Assembly: GCA_049446715.1 (NCBI GenBank)
Contig: JBMTQX010000015.1
Location: 1 to 58,164, forward strand
Origin: Eutrophocola sp049446715
GTDB lineage: Bacteria > Pseudomonadota > Gammaproteobacteria > Pseudomonadales > Pseudohongiellaceae
Direction of reading: 5' to 3'
Length of the DNA stretch: 58,164 nt
Of this stretch, positions 36,030 through 44,515 are shown piece by piece. A program made the position numbers and the translations under genes. Under the pieces are notes generated by a model, which saw nothing but the letters and a program-made list of their open reading frames with translations, ran no database searches and was not told where the DNA came from. Position 1 is the stretch's first letter. Every line of letters begins with the position of its first letter.

Positions 36030-36054
36030 TGAGTCGAGTAGAGGTGGCACGTTA

Positions 36055-36384
36055 ATGGAAATGCCAATGATCACAATGCAGGCTGTTCCTATGGAACACG
36101 GCTTGTTGCTCGCCGCCATACTTTTCGTATTGGGCATGATTGGTGCACTGACTCGTCGCAACCTGGTGTTTGTGCTGATGTCACTGGAAATCATGCTTAA
36201 TGCAACGGGGCTGGCTTTCATTGTCGCCTCCTCACGCTGGGGCCAGGTCGATGGCCAGATCATGTTTCTGATGATTATCAGTCTGGCAGCCGCTGAAGTG
36301 GCGGTGGCACTGGGTCTGGTTCTGCAACTGTTCCACAAGCGCAAGACACTGGATATTGATGTTCTGAGCGAAATGAAAGGGTGA
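36055..36384 (+). CDS. nuoK: NADH-quinone oxidoreductase subunit K
   Basis: Membrane subunit of 109 residues with three helices; MLNATGLAFIVASSRWGQVDGQIMF and the two conserved membrane glutamates (in MSLEIM and AAEVAVAL) are visible. ATG 36055 has AGGTGG seven bases upstream and is preferred; in-frame ATGs at 36061, 36067, 36076 and 36091 would give lengths closer to E. coli NuoK (100 residues). The nuoL start is 73 bases further on. Confidence 0.95.
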   Translation: MEMPMITMQAVPMEHGLLLAAILFVLGMIGALTRRNLVFVLMSLEIMLNATGLAFIVASSRWGQVDGQIMFLMIISLAAAEVAVALGLVLQLFHKRKTLDIDVLSEMKG

Positions 36385-36457
36385 CCGGAACGGGTTCTGC
36401 GTGAACACGTTGATGGTGAGTTCAGGAAAGCACAGGTAATAAGGTAACAAGAACAAC

Positions 36458-38293
36458 ATGTATGAATTATTGTGGTTAGTGCCGGTTGTCCCGTTTATAG
36501 GGTTTCTGATCCTTACCCTGACATTCGGTAAATTACCCCAGCTGGCGGCCGGCATTGTCGGTGCCGGTTCCATTGGCGTGTCTTTCCTGATTGCCTTGCT
36601 GGTCGGTTCAGGCTTCATGGCAGGGGAGATGACCTCCTTTACGCAGTCGCTGTGGACCTGGATGGCCGTGGGCGATTTTGAGGTGGGCTTCAATCTCTAT
36701 CTTGATGGCGTCTCCCTGACCATGATGTACGTCATCACGGGTATCGGCTTCCTCATCCATGTCTATGCCACCGGTTACATGAGCGGCGATACGAGTTTCG
36801 CGCGCTTTTTCTCCTACATGAACCTGTTCGTCTCTGCCATGCTCATCCTGGTGCTGGCCGACAACCTGGCGCTGCTGTTCATGGGCTGGGAAGGGGTCGG
36901 CCTGTGTTCTTACCTGCTGATCGGTTTTTGGTACACCGACCCGCATAACGGCTACTGTGCCCGCAAGGCCTTTGTTATGACCCGTGTCGGTGATGCCTTC
37001 ATGGCTCTTGGCCTGTTCCTGCTCTTTGTCAGCACGGGCAGCGTCACCATCCAGGAAGCCATGCTCACGGCGGAATCCCAGTGGGAAGTGGGCGGTGCTG
37101 TCGCCACAGCAGTCACACTGCTGCTGCTCGGCGGTGCCGTCGGCAAGTCAGCTCAGCTGCCGCTGCAGACCTGGTTGCCCGATGCGATGGCCGGTCCGAC
37201 CCCGATTTCCGCCCTGATTCACGCGGCCACCATGGTGACCGCGGGCGTATACTTGATTGCCCGTACCCATGTCCTGTACATGCTGGCCCCAGAAGTACAG
37301 CACCTGGTCGGAGTCATTGGCGCGATTACCTTGCTGATGGCGGGCTTTACCGCGCTGACCCAGAACGACATCAAGAAAGTGCTGGCATTCTCCACCGTCA
37401 GCCAGATCGGCTACATGTTTCTGGCCCTCGGCGTGGGTGCTTGGAGCAGTGCCATTTTCCACCTCATGACCCATGCTTTCTTCAAGGCGCTGCTGTTCCT
37501 AACCGCCGGCTCCATCATCCTAGCCATGCATCATGAACAGGACATCTTCAAGATGGGCGGCCTGCGCAAGGACCTGCCCTGGTCCCATGCACTGTTCCTG
37601 ATCGGCACGCTGGGCCTGGTGGCGTTCCCCGGTTTCTCGGGATTCTTCTCCAAGGAAGAGATACTGGCATCCGCCATGGCACACCATGATGGCGGTTATC
37701 CCCTGTTCCTTGCCGGTATGGCGGGTGCGGTGATGACCTACCTCTACAGTTTCCGTCTCTACTTCCTGGTCTTCTACGGCAAGAAAACCCACGATGGCCA
37801 TGAAGTCATGGGCCTGCACTTGCAAGGGCCACTGGTACTGCTGGCCATCGGTGCCGTATTTGCCGGCTTCATTCATCTGCCGGTAGAAGCGGTATTCCCG
37901 GAAGCGGAGGAACATCATCCCTCCATCATGGCTCAGGCGGCGATGATCCTGCTGCCGATGCTGGGCTTCGTCCTGGCCTGGTGGGTCTTCATTAAGGGCA
38001 AGGTCGACACCGACAAGCTGGCCGGTCAGGGCTTTGGCGCCAAGCTGCACCGCTTCTGGTATACCCAGTGGGGCATGGACTGGCTGTACAACACGGTGAT
38101 CTGCAAGCCTTACATTTGGCTGGCCGAATTCAACCGGAAAGACTTTATCGACTTCTTCTACAACGGTTCAGCAAGCGTCGTGAGTTTCTGTCATGACGTC
38201 ATGAGTGAAACCCAGACTGGCCAGTTGCGTTTCTACGCCTTCACGGTGACCGTCGGACTCCTCATCGTGGTCACCCTGGGAGTGCTGTTATGA
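36458..38293 (+). CDS. nuoL: NADH-quinone oxidoreductase subunit L
   Basis: Largest antiporter-like proton-pumping subunit, 611 residues with about sixteen helices and a long C-terminal amphipathic helix. LFMGWEGVGLCSYLLIGFW carries the conserved Glu, and GKSAQLPLQTWLPDAM the conserved Lys of the proton path. The last four bases overlap nuoM (ATGA-type junction). Confidence 0.97.
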   Translation: MYELLWLVPVVPFIGFLILTLTFGKLPQLAAGIVGAGSIGVSFLIALLVGSGFMAGEMTSFTQSLWTWMAVGDFEVGFNLYLDGVSLTMMYVITGIGFLIHVYATGYMSGDTSFARFFSYMNLFVSAMLILVLADNLALLFMGWEGVGLCSYLLIGFWYTDPHNGYCARKAFVMTRVGDAFMALGLFLLFVSTGSVTIQEAMLTAESQWEVGGAVATAVTLLLLGGAVGKSAQLPLQTWLPDAMAGPTPISALIHAATMVTAGVYLIARTHVLYMLAPEVQHLVGVIGAITLLMAGFTALTQNDIKKVLAFSTVSQIGYMFLALGVGAWSSAIFHLMTHAFFKALLFLTAGSIILAMHHEQDIFKMGGLRKDLPWSHALFLIGTLGLVAFPGFSGFFSKEEILASAMAHHDGGYPLFLAGMAGAVMTYLYSFRLYFLVFYGKKTHDGHEVMGLHLQGPLVLLAIGAVFAGFIHLPVEAVFPEAEEHHPSIMAQAAMILLPMLGFVLAWWVFIKGKVDTDKLAGQGFGAKLHRFWYTQWGMDWLYNTVICKPYIWLAEFNRKDFIDFFYNGSASVVSFCHDVMSETQTGQLRFYAFTVTVGLLIVVTLGVLL

Positions 38294-39792
38294 TCCTTGT
38301 GTGGTTAATGGTCATCCTGTTCGCCGGTGGCGTAGGGGCCTGGTTGTCTGAAAAGAGCAACCCGCAGCTGCCGCGTTTTATCGCGCTGGCCGCGCTGGTG
38401 CTGGATCTGTTCCTGGTCCTGTTGATGCTGTTTGCGCCAGGCGTACTAGGGCTGGACGGCAGCAACCCCATCGATCTGGGTCAGCCCGGGGAATGGCTCG
38501 TGCTGTATAGCGCTGACTGGATTCCGCGATTCGGCATCTCCCTGATTTTCGGCGCCGATGGCCTGGGCCTGCTTTTGATTGCCCTGACCGTGTTCCTGGG
38601 CCTGATGTCGCTGGGTTCGGCCTGGCATGAAATCCAGAAGCGTACCGGCTTCTTCTATTTCAACCTGTTGTGGACCCTGGCCGGTGTGATCGGTGTGTTC
38701 ACGGCGCTTGACCTGTTCCTGTTCTTCTTCTTCTGGGAAGTGATGCTGATTCCGATGTATTTCATCATCGCGATCTGGGGGCACGAGAACAAGGAATACG
38801 CGGCGATGAAGTTCTTCATCTTTACGCAGGTGAGCGGCATGCTGATGCTGCTAGCCATCCTGCTGTTGGTATTCTTCCACTATCAGGAAACCGCCAACGT
38901 CACCTTCAGCTACTTTGACCTGCTGGGCACCACGATACCGGAACAGTTCGCCTTCTGGGTCATGCTTGGCTTCTTCCTGGCGTTTGCCACCAAGTTGCCG
39001 TCCGTCCCGATGCACAACTGGCTGCCCGATGCCCACTCCCAGGCGCCGACGCCCGGTTCCGTTATCCTGGCCGGCATCCTGCTGAAAACCGGTGCCTACG
39101 GCCTGATCCGTTTCACGATTCCGCTGTTTCCGGCCGCCAGCGCCGACTTTGCACCGACAGCGATGCTGCTGGGCGTGATCAGCATTCTCTACACCGCCAA
39201 GGTGGCTTTTGGCCAGAACGACCTGAAACGCCTGATCGCCTATACCTCGGTCAGCCATATGGGCTTTGTCCTGCTGGGCGTCTACGCCTGGACTGCACAG
39301 GCAGTGCAGGGCGCCGTCATGACCATGCTGGCACACGGTTTCAGCGCCGCGGCACTGTTCATGCTGGCCGGTGGTCTGCAGCATCGCATCCATACCCGTG
39401 ACATGCGCCAGATGGGGGGGCTGTGGGGCGTGGCACCTAAGATGGGCTTCATGGCCGTGTTCTTTACGGTCGCGGCGGTTGGCATGCCGGGCCTGGGCAA
39501 TTTCATCGGTGAGTTCCTCGTGCTGCTGGGCAGTTTCCGTATCAGCATGGCGGCTGCAGCGGCTGCGGCAGTCGGCATGGTCGTCGCAGCGGTGTACTCG
39601 CTGATCGTGATCCAGAAAGTGTTCCATGGTGAAAACAAGAATAACCTGATGGTCCAGGACCTGACGCATGTCGAAATGTTCTGTTTCGCGCTAATGATGC
39701 TCGGCCTGTTGTGGATGGGTATGTACCCGCAATCCATGCTGAGCATGTCCGAGCCCACATTGCGCAGTCTCGGCGTACTGTATTTCCAGTAA
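38290..39792 (+). CDS. nuoM: NADH-quinone oxidoreductase subunit M
   Basis: Second antiporter-like subunit, 500 residues and about fourteen helices. FFFFWEVMLIPMYFIIAIWG contains the conserved Glu, KLPSVPMHNWLPDAHSQAPT the conserved Lys/His region and ISVSHMGFVLLG-like YTSVSHMGFVLLGVYAW is present. Overlaps nuoL; nuoN follows after 44 bases. Confidence 0.97.
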   Translation: MILVWLMVILFAGGVGAWLSEKSNPQLPRFIALAALVLDLFLVLLMLFAPGVLGLDGSNPIDLGQPGEWLVLYSADWIPRFGISLIFGADGLGLLLIALTVFLGLMSLGSAWHEIQKRTGFFYFNLLWTLAGVIGVFTALDLFLFFFFWEVMLIPMYFIIAIWGHENKEYAAMKFFIFTQVSGMLMLLAILLLVFFHYQETANVTFSYFDLLGTTIPEQFAFWVMLGFFLAFATKLPSVPMHNWLPDAHSQAPTPGSVILAGILLKTGAYGLIRFTIPLFPAASADFAPTAMLLGVISILYTAKVAFGQNDLKRLIAYTSVSHMGFVLLGVYAWTAQAVQGAVMTMLAHGFSAAALFMLAGGLQHRIHTRDMRQMGGLWGVAPKMGFMAVFFTVAAVGMPGLGNFIGEFLVLLGSFRISMAAAAAAAVGMVVAAVYSLIVIQKVFHGENKNNLMVQDLTHVEMFCFALMMLGLLWMGMYPQSMLSMSEPTLRSLGVLYFQ

Positions 39793-39836
39793 GCCTGAAT
39801 AATCCGTATTAACGTTTAAAGGAAAGCCAAGGTCAC

Positions 39837-41297
39837 ATGTACAGCAACCTCATAATCGACCTCATGCAGATCATCATGCTGACCGTTGGGTCTGTCGTGG
39901 TGATGGTGACAGCGGCCTTCAAGCGCGATCACGCGATTGTCTGTGGACTGACGGTGTTCAGCCTGGTGGCGGCCTTGTTGACGTTTGTTTTCGTCAAGCC
40001 GGTGCTGCCGTTTGAAGCGACGCAACTGCTGATCATGGACGAGTACAGCCTGTTCTTTTCCAACATGATCATTGTCGGTGGCATCGCTGTGGCCTTGCTG
40101 GCTTATCCGTACTTCCAGTCACACAACATCCAGAACGAAGAGTTCTACATCCTGCTGATGACAGCGACCCTGGGTGCGGTGGTATTGGCCTGTAGTAACC
40201 ATTTCGTCTCCATGCTGCTGGGCATGGAAATGCTCGGGGTGAGCCTGTATGCCATGATTGCCTACCCGGTCCATGCCAGCACCATTGCCAAGTATCCGCT
40301 GGAAGCCGGTATCAAATATTTGATTTTGTCCGCGCTCACTTCCGGCATCACCCTGTTTGGGATTGCGCTGGTGTATGCCTACATCGGCACCCTGGACTTT
40401 GACCAGATTCCGGCAGCCCTGGCAGACGCTGAAGTGTTGGGCCCGGTATTCATCATCGGTGTCATGATGATTGTTGCCGGTGCCGCGTTCAAACTGTCAT
40501 TGGTGCCATTCCATATCTGGACCCCGGATGTGTATGAAGGCGCGCCAGTCCCGGTAACCACCTATCTGGCGACCGTGTCCAAGGTGGGCATGCTGGCCGT
40601 TACCATGCGCCTGCTACTGGCTTCCAATGCGCTGGAATTCCATGCCGTGACGGCCGTCCTCACGGCCATGGCGGCCGCCTCCATGATCATCGGCAACCTG
40701 CTGGCGGTCATGCAGACCAACATCAAACGCCTGTTTGCCTATTCCTCGATTGCCCACCTGGGCTACCTGCTGGTGGTGGTCATTGCCGCTGCCGGTATTG
40801 CCGATGCTTTGTCTGTTGAAAGCATGAGTTTTTACATACTGGCGTACTTCCTGATGTCCATTGCCGGCTTTGCCGTCATCAGTGCCATTTCCAACAGTGA
40901 GAAGGAACTGGATACGCTCGCGGATTTCCGTGGCCTGTTCTGGCGTAATTCTTGGCTTTCTGCCGTACTCATTACCGTACTGCTGTCCCTGGCCGGTATT
41001 CCGCTGACCGCCGGCTTTATCGGCAAGTTCTACATCTTCACCACGGGTGTGGAAGGGGAGTTGTGGTTCCTGCTGAGCATGCTGATCGTAGGCAGTGCCA
41101 TTGGCCTGTATTACTATCTGCGCCTGATCTACATCATGCTGCAGCCGGCCGATAATCTGACCAACGACCCGGCCGCTGCTGGTTTACCCGTTGGCGTGCA
41201 CGTGGTCATGGCCGCCATGACCCTGGCCATCATCTACCTGGGTGTCTATCCGACCCCGATGATCAACACGCTGCAGGAGCTGGCTGGGCTGTTCTGA
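39837..41297 (+). CDS. nuoN: NADH-quinone oxidoreductase subunit N
   Basis: Third antiporter-like subunit, 486 residues and about fourteen helices. MLLGMEMLGVSLYAMIAY, FKLSLVPFHIWTPDVYEGAP and YSSIAHLGYLLV are typical. It is the last gene of the complex I operon. A hairpin (CCGCCCG/CGGGTGG, 41310-41326) follows the stop by 12 bases but lacks a T-run. Confidence 0.97.
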   Translation: MYSNLIIDLMQIIMLTVGSVVVMVTAAFKRDHAIVCGLTVFSLVAALLTFVFVKPVLPFEATQLLIMDEYSLFFSNMIIVGGIAVALLAYPYFQSHNIQNEEFYILLMTATLGAVVLACSNHFVSMLLGMEMLGVSLYAMIAYPVHASTIAKYPLEAGIKYLILSALTSGITLFGIALVYAYIGTLDFDQIPAALADAEVLGPVFIIGVMMIVAGAAFKLSLVPFHIWTPDVYEGAPVPVTTYLATVSKVGMLAVTMRLLLASNALEFHAVTAVLTAMAAASMIIGNLLAVMQTNIKRLFAYSSIAHLGYLLVVVIAAAGIADALSVESMSFYILAYFLMSIAGFAVISAISNSEKELDTLADFRGLFWRNSWLSAVLITVLLSLAGIPLTAGFIGKFYIFTTGVEGELWFLLSMLIVGSAIGLYYYLRLIYIMLQPADNLTNDPAAAGLPVGVHVVMAAMTLAIIYLGVYPTPMINTLQELAGLF

Positions 41298-41712
41298 GCC
41301 GTTTTCATGCCGCCCGTATCGGGTGGTGCGTGACACTGTGGGGAGAATGCTGTGGATAAACCCCGCTTTTTCTGGACAGAGCTGTTCAAAAATTGCGCAA
41401 AATCGCCGTCTGTCCTCACTAAATCCCTGAAATCAGTGTTTTTTTTGGCGAATGCTTGCATTGTCAAAACTGAACTGATTACAATCCCATCCCCGTCTTG
41501 ATATTCGTGCGAACAGAGACACATGCGTGTTGGCAGGATCAGGCGGTCAGTCTGTGCAGGCCAACCCCTTGATCACCGGCAGGAAGCGTACGCACGGATC
41601 GCGTAACAATAAAAGCAACGCTGGCAACAGGAACAGACCGAGCAGTATTAACCAGTAACAGGCCAGAGCGTCTCTTCAAAAAGACGGTTTCAGGCAGACC
41701 CGGAGCCCCGTT
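41298..41712. other. 415-base intergenic region between nuoN and the recombinase-like gene
   Basis: No convincing gene. It contains a hairpin at 41310-41326 that may end the nuo transcript, an exact DnaA-box 9-mer TGTGGATAA at 41351-41359, a run of eight T near 41439-41446 and a promoter candidate at 41456-41485 pointing to the recombinase-like gene. The last 200 bases before that gene are featureless to me. Confidence 0.55.
41456..41485 (+). promoter_or_regulatory. Candidate promoter for the recombinase-like gene
   Basis: TTGCAT (41456-41461), an 18-base spacer and TACAAT (41480-41485, 5/6 of the -10 consensus). It would give a leader of about 220 bases, which is long for a single gene. Confidence 0.4.
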
Positions 41713-42411
41713 ATGTCGGTTTATAGCTACACTCGTACATCGCAGATCGAGTGCCTGGAATCACCCCAGGACCTTGAAACACTTCTAGAAAAAGAAGATC
41801 TCCGCCTCCAGACCTATGCGCTGGGTGAGGGTATGAGAGTAAATCAGCGTTTTCTCGATGAAAACCAGAAGTGGAATGTCAATTTCATGAACCGCCCTCA
41901 GGCGGCGTCGCTAATGAACCGGATTGAAGCCGGCGACATCATCCTGGTGTGCACCCTCGAACGCATTTTCAGCAACTGTGACGATATGGTGAACACCCTG
42001 CAGGAATTCCGTAAGCGCAAGGTACGCCTGGTCGTGGTTGATCTTGATGGTGAGGCCACCGATCCCACACTGGCCCCGCGTTTTCAGGACATGTTGAAAG
42101 TTTTTCACAGCCTCGAAAAACGCCGTTCCACGGAACGCATCAAAACCGTGAAACAAAACCAGCGCAAGAAAGGCCGTTTCCTCGGAGGCAGTCGCCCGTT
42201 TGGCTACATGATTCACTCCAATGGCCGCCTGATCGAAAACCCGATGGAGCAGCGTGTCCTGAAAAAAATCCTGGATATGAAAAAACAGGGCAAATCCCTG
42301 CGCGCCATTTCCGCTGAAGTCAGCACGCCGATGATGGCGGTGAGTTTCAAGACCGTGCAGCGCCTGATCAAGCGCCATGACAGCGAGATCAGCGCCCGCC
42401 AGGACGCCTGA
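41713..42411 (+). CDS. Serine-recombinase (resolvase) family protein, solitary
   Basis: The 232-residue protein aligns by eye with the resolvase catalytic domain: YSYTRTS places Arg8 and Ser10 exactly like gamma-delta resolvase, NRPQAASLM supplies an Arg (61) equivalent to Arg45, and GDIILVCTLERIF corresponds to GDVILVKKLDRLG with Arg84 for Arg68. The next active-site arginine (Arg71) is Ser87 here and the preceding Asp is Glu83. EKRRSTERI matches the long-helix ER motif. The C-terminal part (GGSRPFGYMIHSNGRLIENP, then a helix-turn-helix-like GKSLRAISAEVS) resembles the start of the large-serine-recombinase domain, cut short. GGAG lies seven bases before ATG 41713. No inverted repeats, transposase or phage genes flank it. 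It may be an active invertase/resolvase or a domesticated DNA-binding protein. Confidence 0.78.
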   Translation: MSVYSYTRTSQIECLESPQDLETLLEKEDLRLQTYALGEGMRVNQRFLDENQKWNVNFMNRPQAASLMNRIEAGDIILVCTLERIFSNCDDMVNTLQEFRKRKVRLVVVDLDGEATDPTLAPRFQDMLKVFHSLEKRRSTERIKTVKQNQRKKGRFLGGSRPFGYMIHSNGRLIENPMEQRVLKKILDMKKQGKSLRAISAEVSTPMMAVSFKTVQRLIKRHDSEISARQDA

Positions 42412-42580
42412 ACACAGACAAAAGGCAAGCTGCAGCAGGCACGTGGGGCCTGAGGCATCTCGTTACACTCTGCGCTATTCTGTATTCTGGGCAGGCTTGA
42501 AGAACAGCCCGTTATACTGATCAATCTCATATGCCCATGTCCTGCCACCACTTTTCTGACTTCTGCCGCCGGCGGTTGCC

Positions 42581-43828
42581 ATGCTGAAGTCCCCCCCTTT
42601 TCTGATTGGCTTGCGCTACATCCTGGCGCGCAAGCACAATCGCTTCGTCTCCTTTACTTCCCTGATTTCCATGGCCGGTCTGGTACTGGGCGTACTGGCC
42701 ATTATCGTGACGTTGTCTGTCTTCAATGGCTCCCAGGGCATCATGCGTGAGCGCACCCTAATTACAGTGTCCCATGGCAGTATAGCGGCCGACGGTCCGT
42801 TTACTGACTGGCAGGCGGCCATGGCGGTCCTGGCCAGTCGCCCGAACATTGTTGGTGTTGCACCTTACATCGGTCTGGAAGCCATGCTCAGCCAGCAGGG
42901 CTATCACCAGGTAACCGAAATCAAGGCGATCAGTCCCGAGGATGAAGTCACGGTTACCGGCATTGCGGACAGTATGGTGCAGGGCAGACTCGCCAGTCTT
43001 GAACCCGGCAGTAACCGCATGCTGCTGGGGCGGGCACTGGCCAACAACCTGCGGCTCAATATCGGCGATCCGGTCAACCTGGTCGTGCCGGCAGTGGATG
43101 ACAACAACCGCCTGAATCTGAACATGCACCGCTTCACGGTTGCCGGTGTCTTTGACCCGCAATTCACGATTGGCTCGCAGCTGGCCCTGATTCATATCGA
43201 GGACAGCAAGCCTTTGCTGGTCATCGATGACGTGGCCGAAGCTGTTCAGCTGCGCCTGAAAGTCAGTGATATAGATGCCGCTGCCCGCATTGTTGCCGAA
43301 GCGGTCGAGGCGCTGGCGCTGGCCTTTCCCGGTAATACCTATGAGGGTGAGGACTGGAGCGTGACCGAAGCCAGCCTCTTCAATGCCCTGAAAATGGAAA
43401 AGCTGATGACCTGGTTCATGCTCATGATGATTGTCGCCATCGGGGCCTTCAACATCATTTCCACCCTGGTTATGATTGTGTCTGAGAAAAAAGCCGACAT
43501 CGCCATCCTGCGCACCATGGGGGCAAGCCAGAAAACCATCATGGCGATTTTTGTCGTGCAGGGTTTCCTGGTGGGCATTATCGGTACGGCCATCGGTGGC
43601 GTCATCGGCGTCATGGTGGCGGCCAATTTTTCGCGCCTTTCCGGCAGCCTGGAAAGCCTGCTGTCCTCGGCTGACCTCTTTGTCATCACGGTGCTGCCGG
43701 CAGTCTTGCAGGCATCCGATGTCTGGATTACCTGCACAGCGGCACTGCTGATCAGTTTTCTGGCGACCCTGTATCCGGCCCTGAAAGCTTCCCAGGTGCT
43801 GCCAGCCGAGGTGCTGCGTTATGAGTAA
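42581..43828 (+). CDS. lolC: Lipoprotein-releasing system permease LolC
   Basis: Inner-membrane permease of the LolCDE exporter that hands outer-membrane lipoproteins to LolA. The 415-residue protein has an N-terminal helix (FLIGLRYILARKHNRF, then LISMAGLVLGVLAIIVTLSV), a large periplasmic MacB-like domain and three C-terminal helices with the cytoplasmic AILRTMGASQKTIM loop. It is assigned LolC because it is first in lolC-D-E and LolE-like features are stronger in the third gene; by sequence alone either name is defensible. Its end overlaps lolD by eight bases. Confidence 0.93.
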   Translation: MLKSPPFLIGLRYILARKHNRFVSFTSLISMAGLVLGVLAIIVTLSVFNGSQGIMRERTLITVSHGSIAADGPFTDWQAAMAVLASRPNIVGVAPYIGLEAMLSQQGYHQVTEIKAISPEDEVTVTGIADSMVQGRLASLEPGSNRMLLGRALANNLRLNIGDPVNLVVPAVDDNNRLNLNMHRFTVAGVFDPQFTIGSQLALIHIEDSKPLLVIDDVAEAVQLRLKVSDIDAAARIVAEAVEALALAFPGNTYEGEDWSVTEASLFNALKMEKLMTWFMLMMIVAIGAFNIISTLVMIVSEKKADIAILRTMGASQKTIMAIFVVQGFLVGIIGTAIGGVIGVMVAANFSRLSGSLESLLSSADLFVITVLPAVLQASDVWITCTAALLISFLATLYPALKASQVLPAEVLRYE

Positions 43829-44513
43829 CATTGTGCTGGAGAGTGCCAACCTGACCCGGACCTACCGGGAGGGTGGTAACAGCGTTGATGTACTGAAAGG
43901 GGTGAACCTGGCCGTGGCGGCCGGGCAGACTGTCGCCATCACCGGCACCTCCGGATCCGGCAAAACCACGCTGCTGAACCTGCTAGGCGGTATCGACAAA
44001 CCCACCAGCGGTCATGTCAGTATTCTCGGCCAGGACCTGTCCGGTTTGTCGGGATCGGAACTGGACAGGCTGCGCAATCACACGCTGGGTTTTGTTTACC
44101 AGTTTCACCACCTGCTAGGCGAATTCACTGCCCAGGAAAATACCGCCATGCCGCTCATAATCGGCAAGCGCCCGTTTGATGAATGCATGGAGCGGGCAGC
44201 GGCCATCCTGGCCCGTGTTGGTCTGCAGGACCGACTTAACCACAAACCGGCAGCCCTGTCCGGTGGTGAGCGGCAGCGTGTCGCCATCGCTCGTGCGCTG
44301 GTCAATGACCCGGCTTGTGTCCTGATGGATGAGCCCACAGGAAACTTGGATGGTCATACCGCCGCCGGTGTGCAGGATCTGATGCATGGCTTGCAGGAAC
44401 AGTTCACGACCAGCTTTGTCGTGGTCACGCATGATCGGACCTTTGCTGCCCGCATGGATTGCAGCTACCTGCTGGCCAATGGTCTGCTGCAGCCGAGCCA
44501 CGCCGGAGACTGA
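43821..44513 (+). CDS. lolD: Lipoprotein-releasing system ATP-binding protein LolD
   Basis: ATPase that powers lipoprotein release. The 230-residue protein has Walker A GTSGSGKTTLLNLLGG, the LolD-type segment GFVYQFHHLLGEFTAQEN, signature LSGGERQRVAIARAL and Walker B CVLMDEPTGNLD. It overlaps lolC by eight bases; lolE starts three bases after its stop. Confidence 0.96.
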   Translation: MSNIVLESANLTRTYREGGNSVDVLKGVNLAVAAGQTVAITGTSGSGKTTLLNLLGGIDKPTSGHVSILGQDLSGLSGSELDRLRNHTLGFVYQFHHLLGEFTAQENTAMPLIIGKRPFDECMERAAAILARVGLQDRLNHKPAALSGGERQRVAIARALVNDPACVLMDEPTGNLDGHTAAGVQDLMHGLQEQFTTSFVVVTHDRTFAARMDCSYLLANGLLQPSHAGD

Positions 44514-44515
44514 CC

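Noticed and set aside
38851..39669. Minus-strand frame of 272 codons opposite nuoM
   Set aside because: Its product is Gln/His-rich as expected for an antisense reading of a membrane-protein gene; nuoM is intact.
41310..41326. Hairpin after nuoN as a definite intrinsic terminator
   Set aside because: The stem is good but no T-run follows, so I mention it only as a possible 3' end structure.
41351..41359. Exact DnaA-box 9-mer upstream of the recombinase-like gene
   Set aside because: One isolated box, and another exact copy (TTATCCACA) occurs inside nuoCD near 29198, so chance explains it. No dnaA, dnaN or box cluster marks an origin.
42758..43849. Minus-strand frame of 363 codons opposite lolC
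   Set aside because: Antisense to a complete lolC with no supported start, ribosome site or domain.
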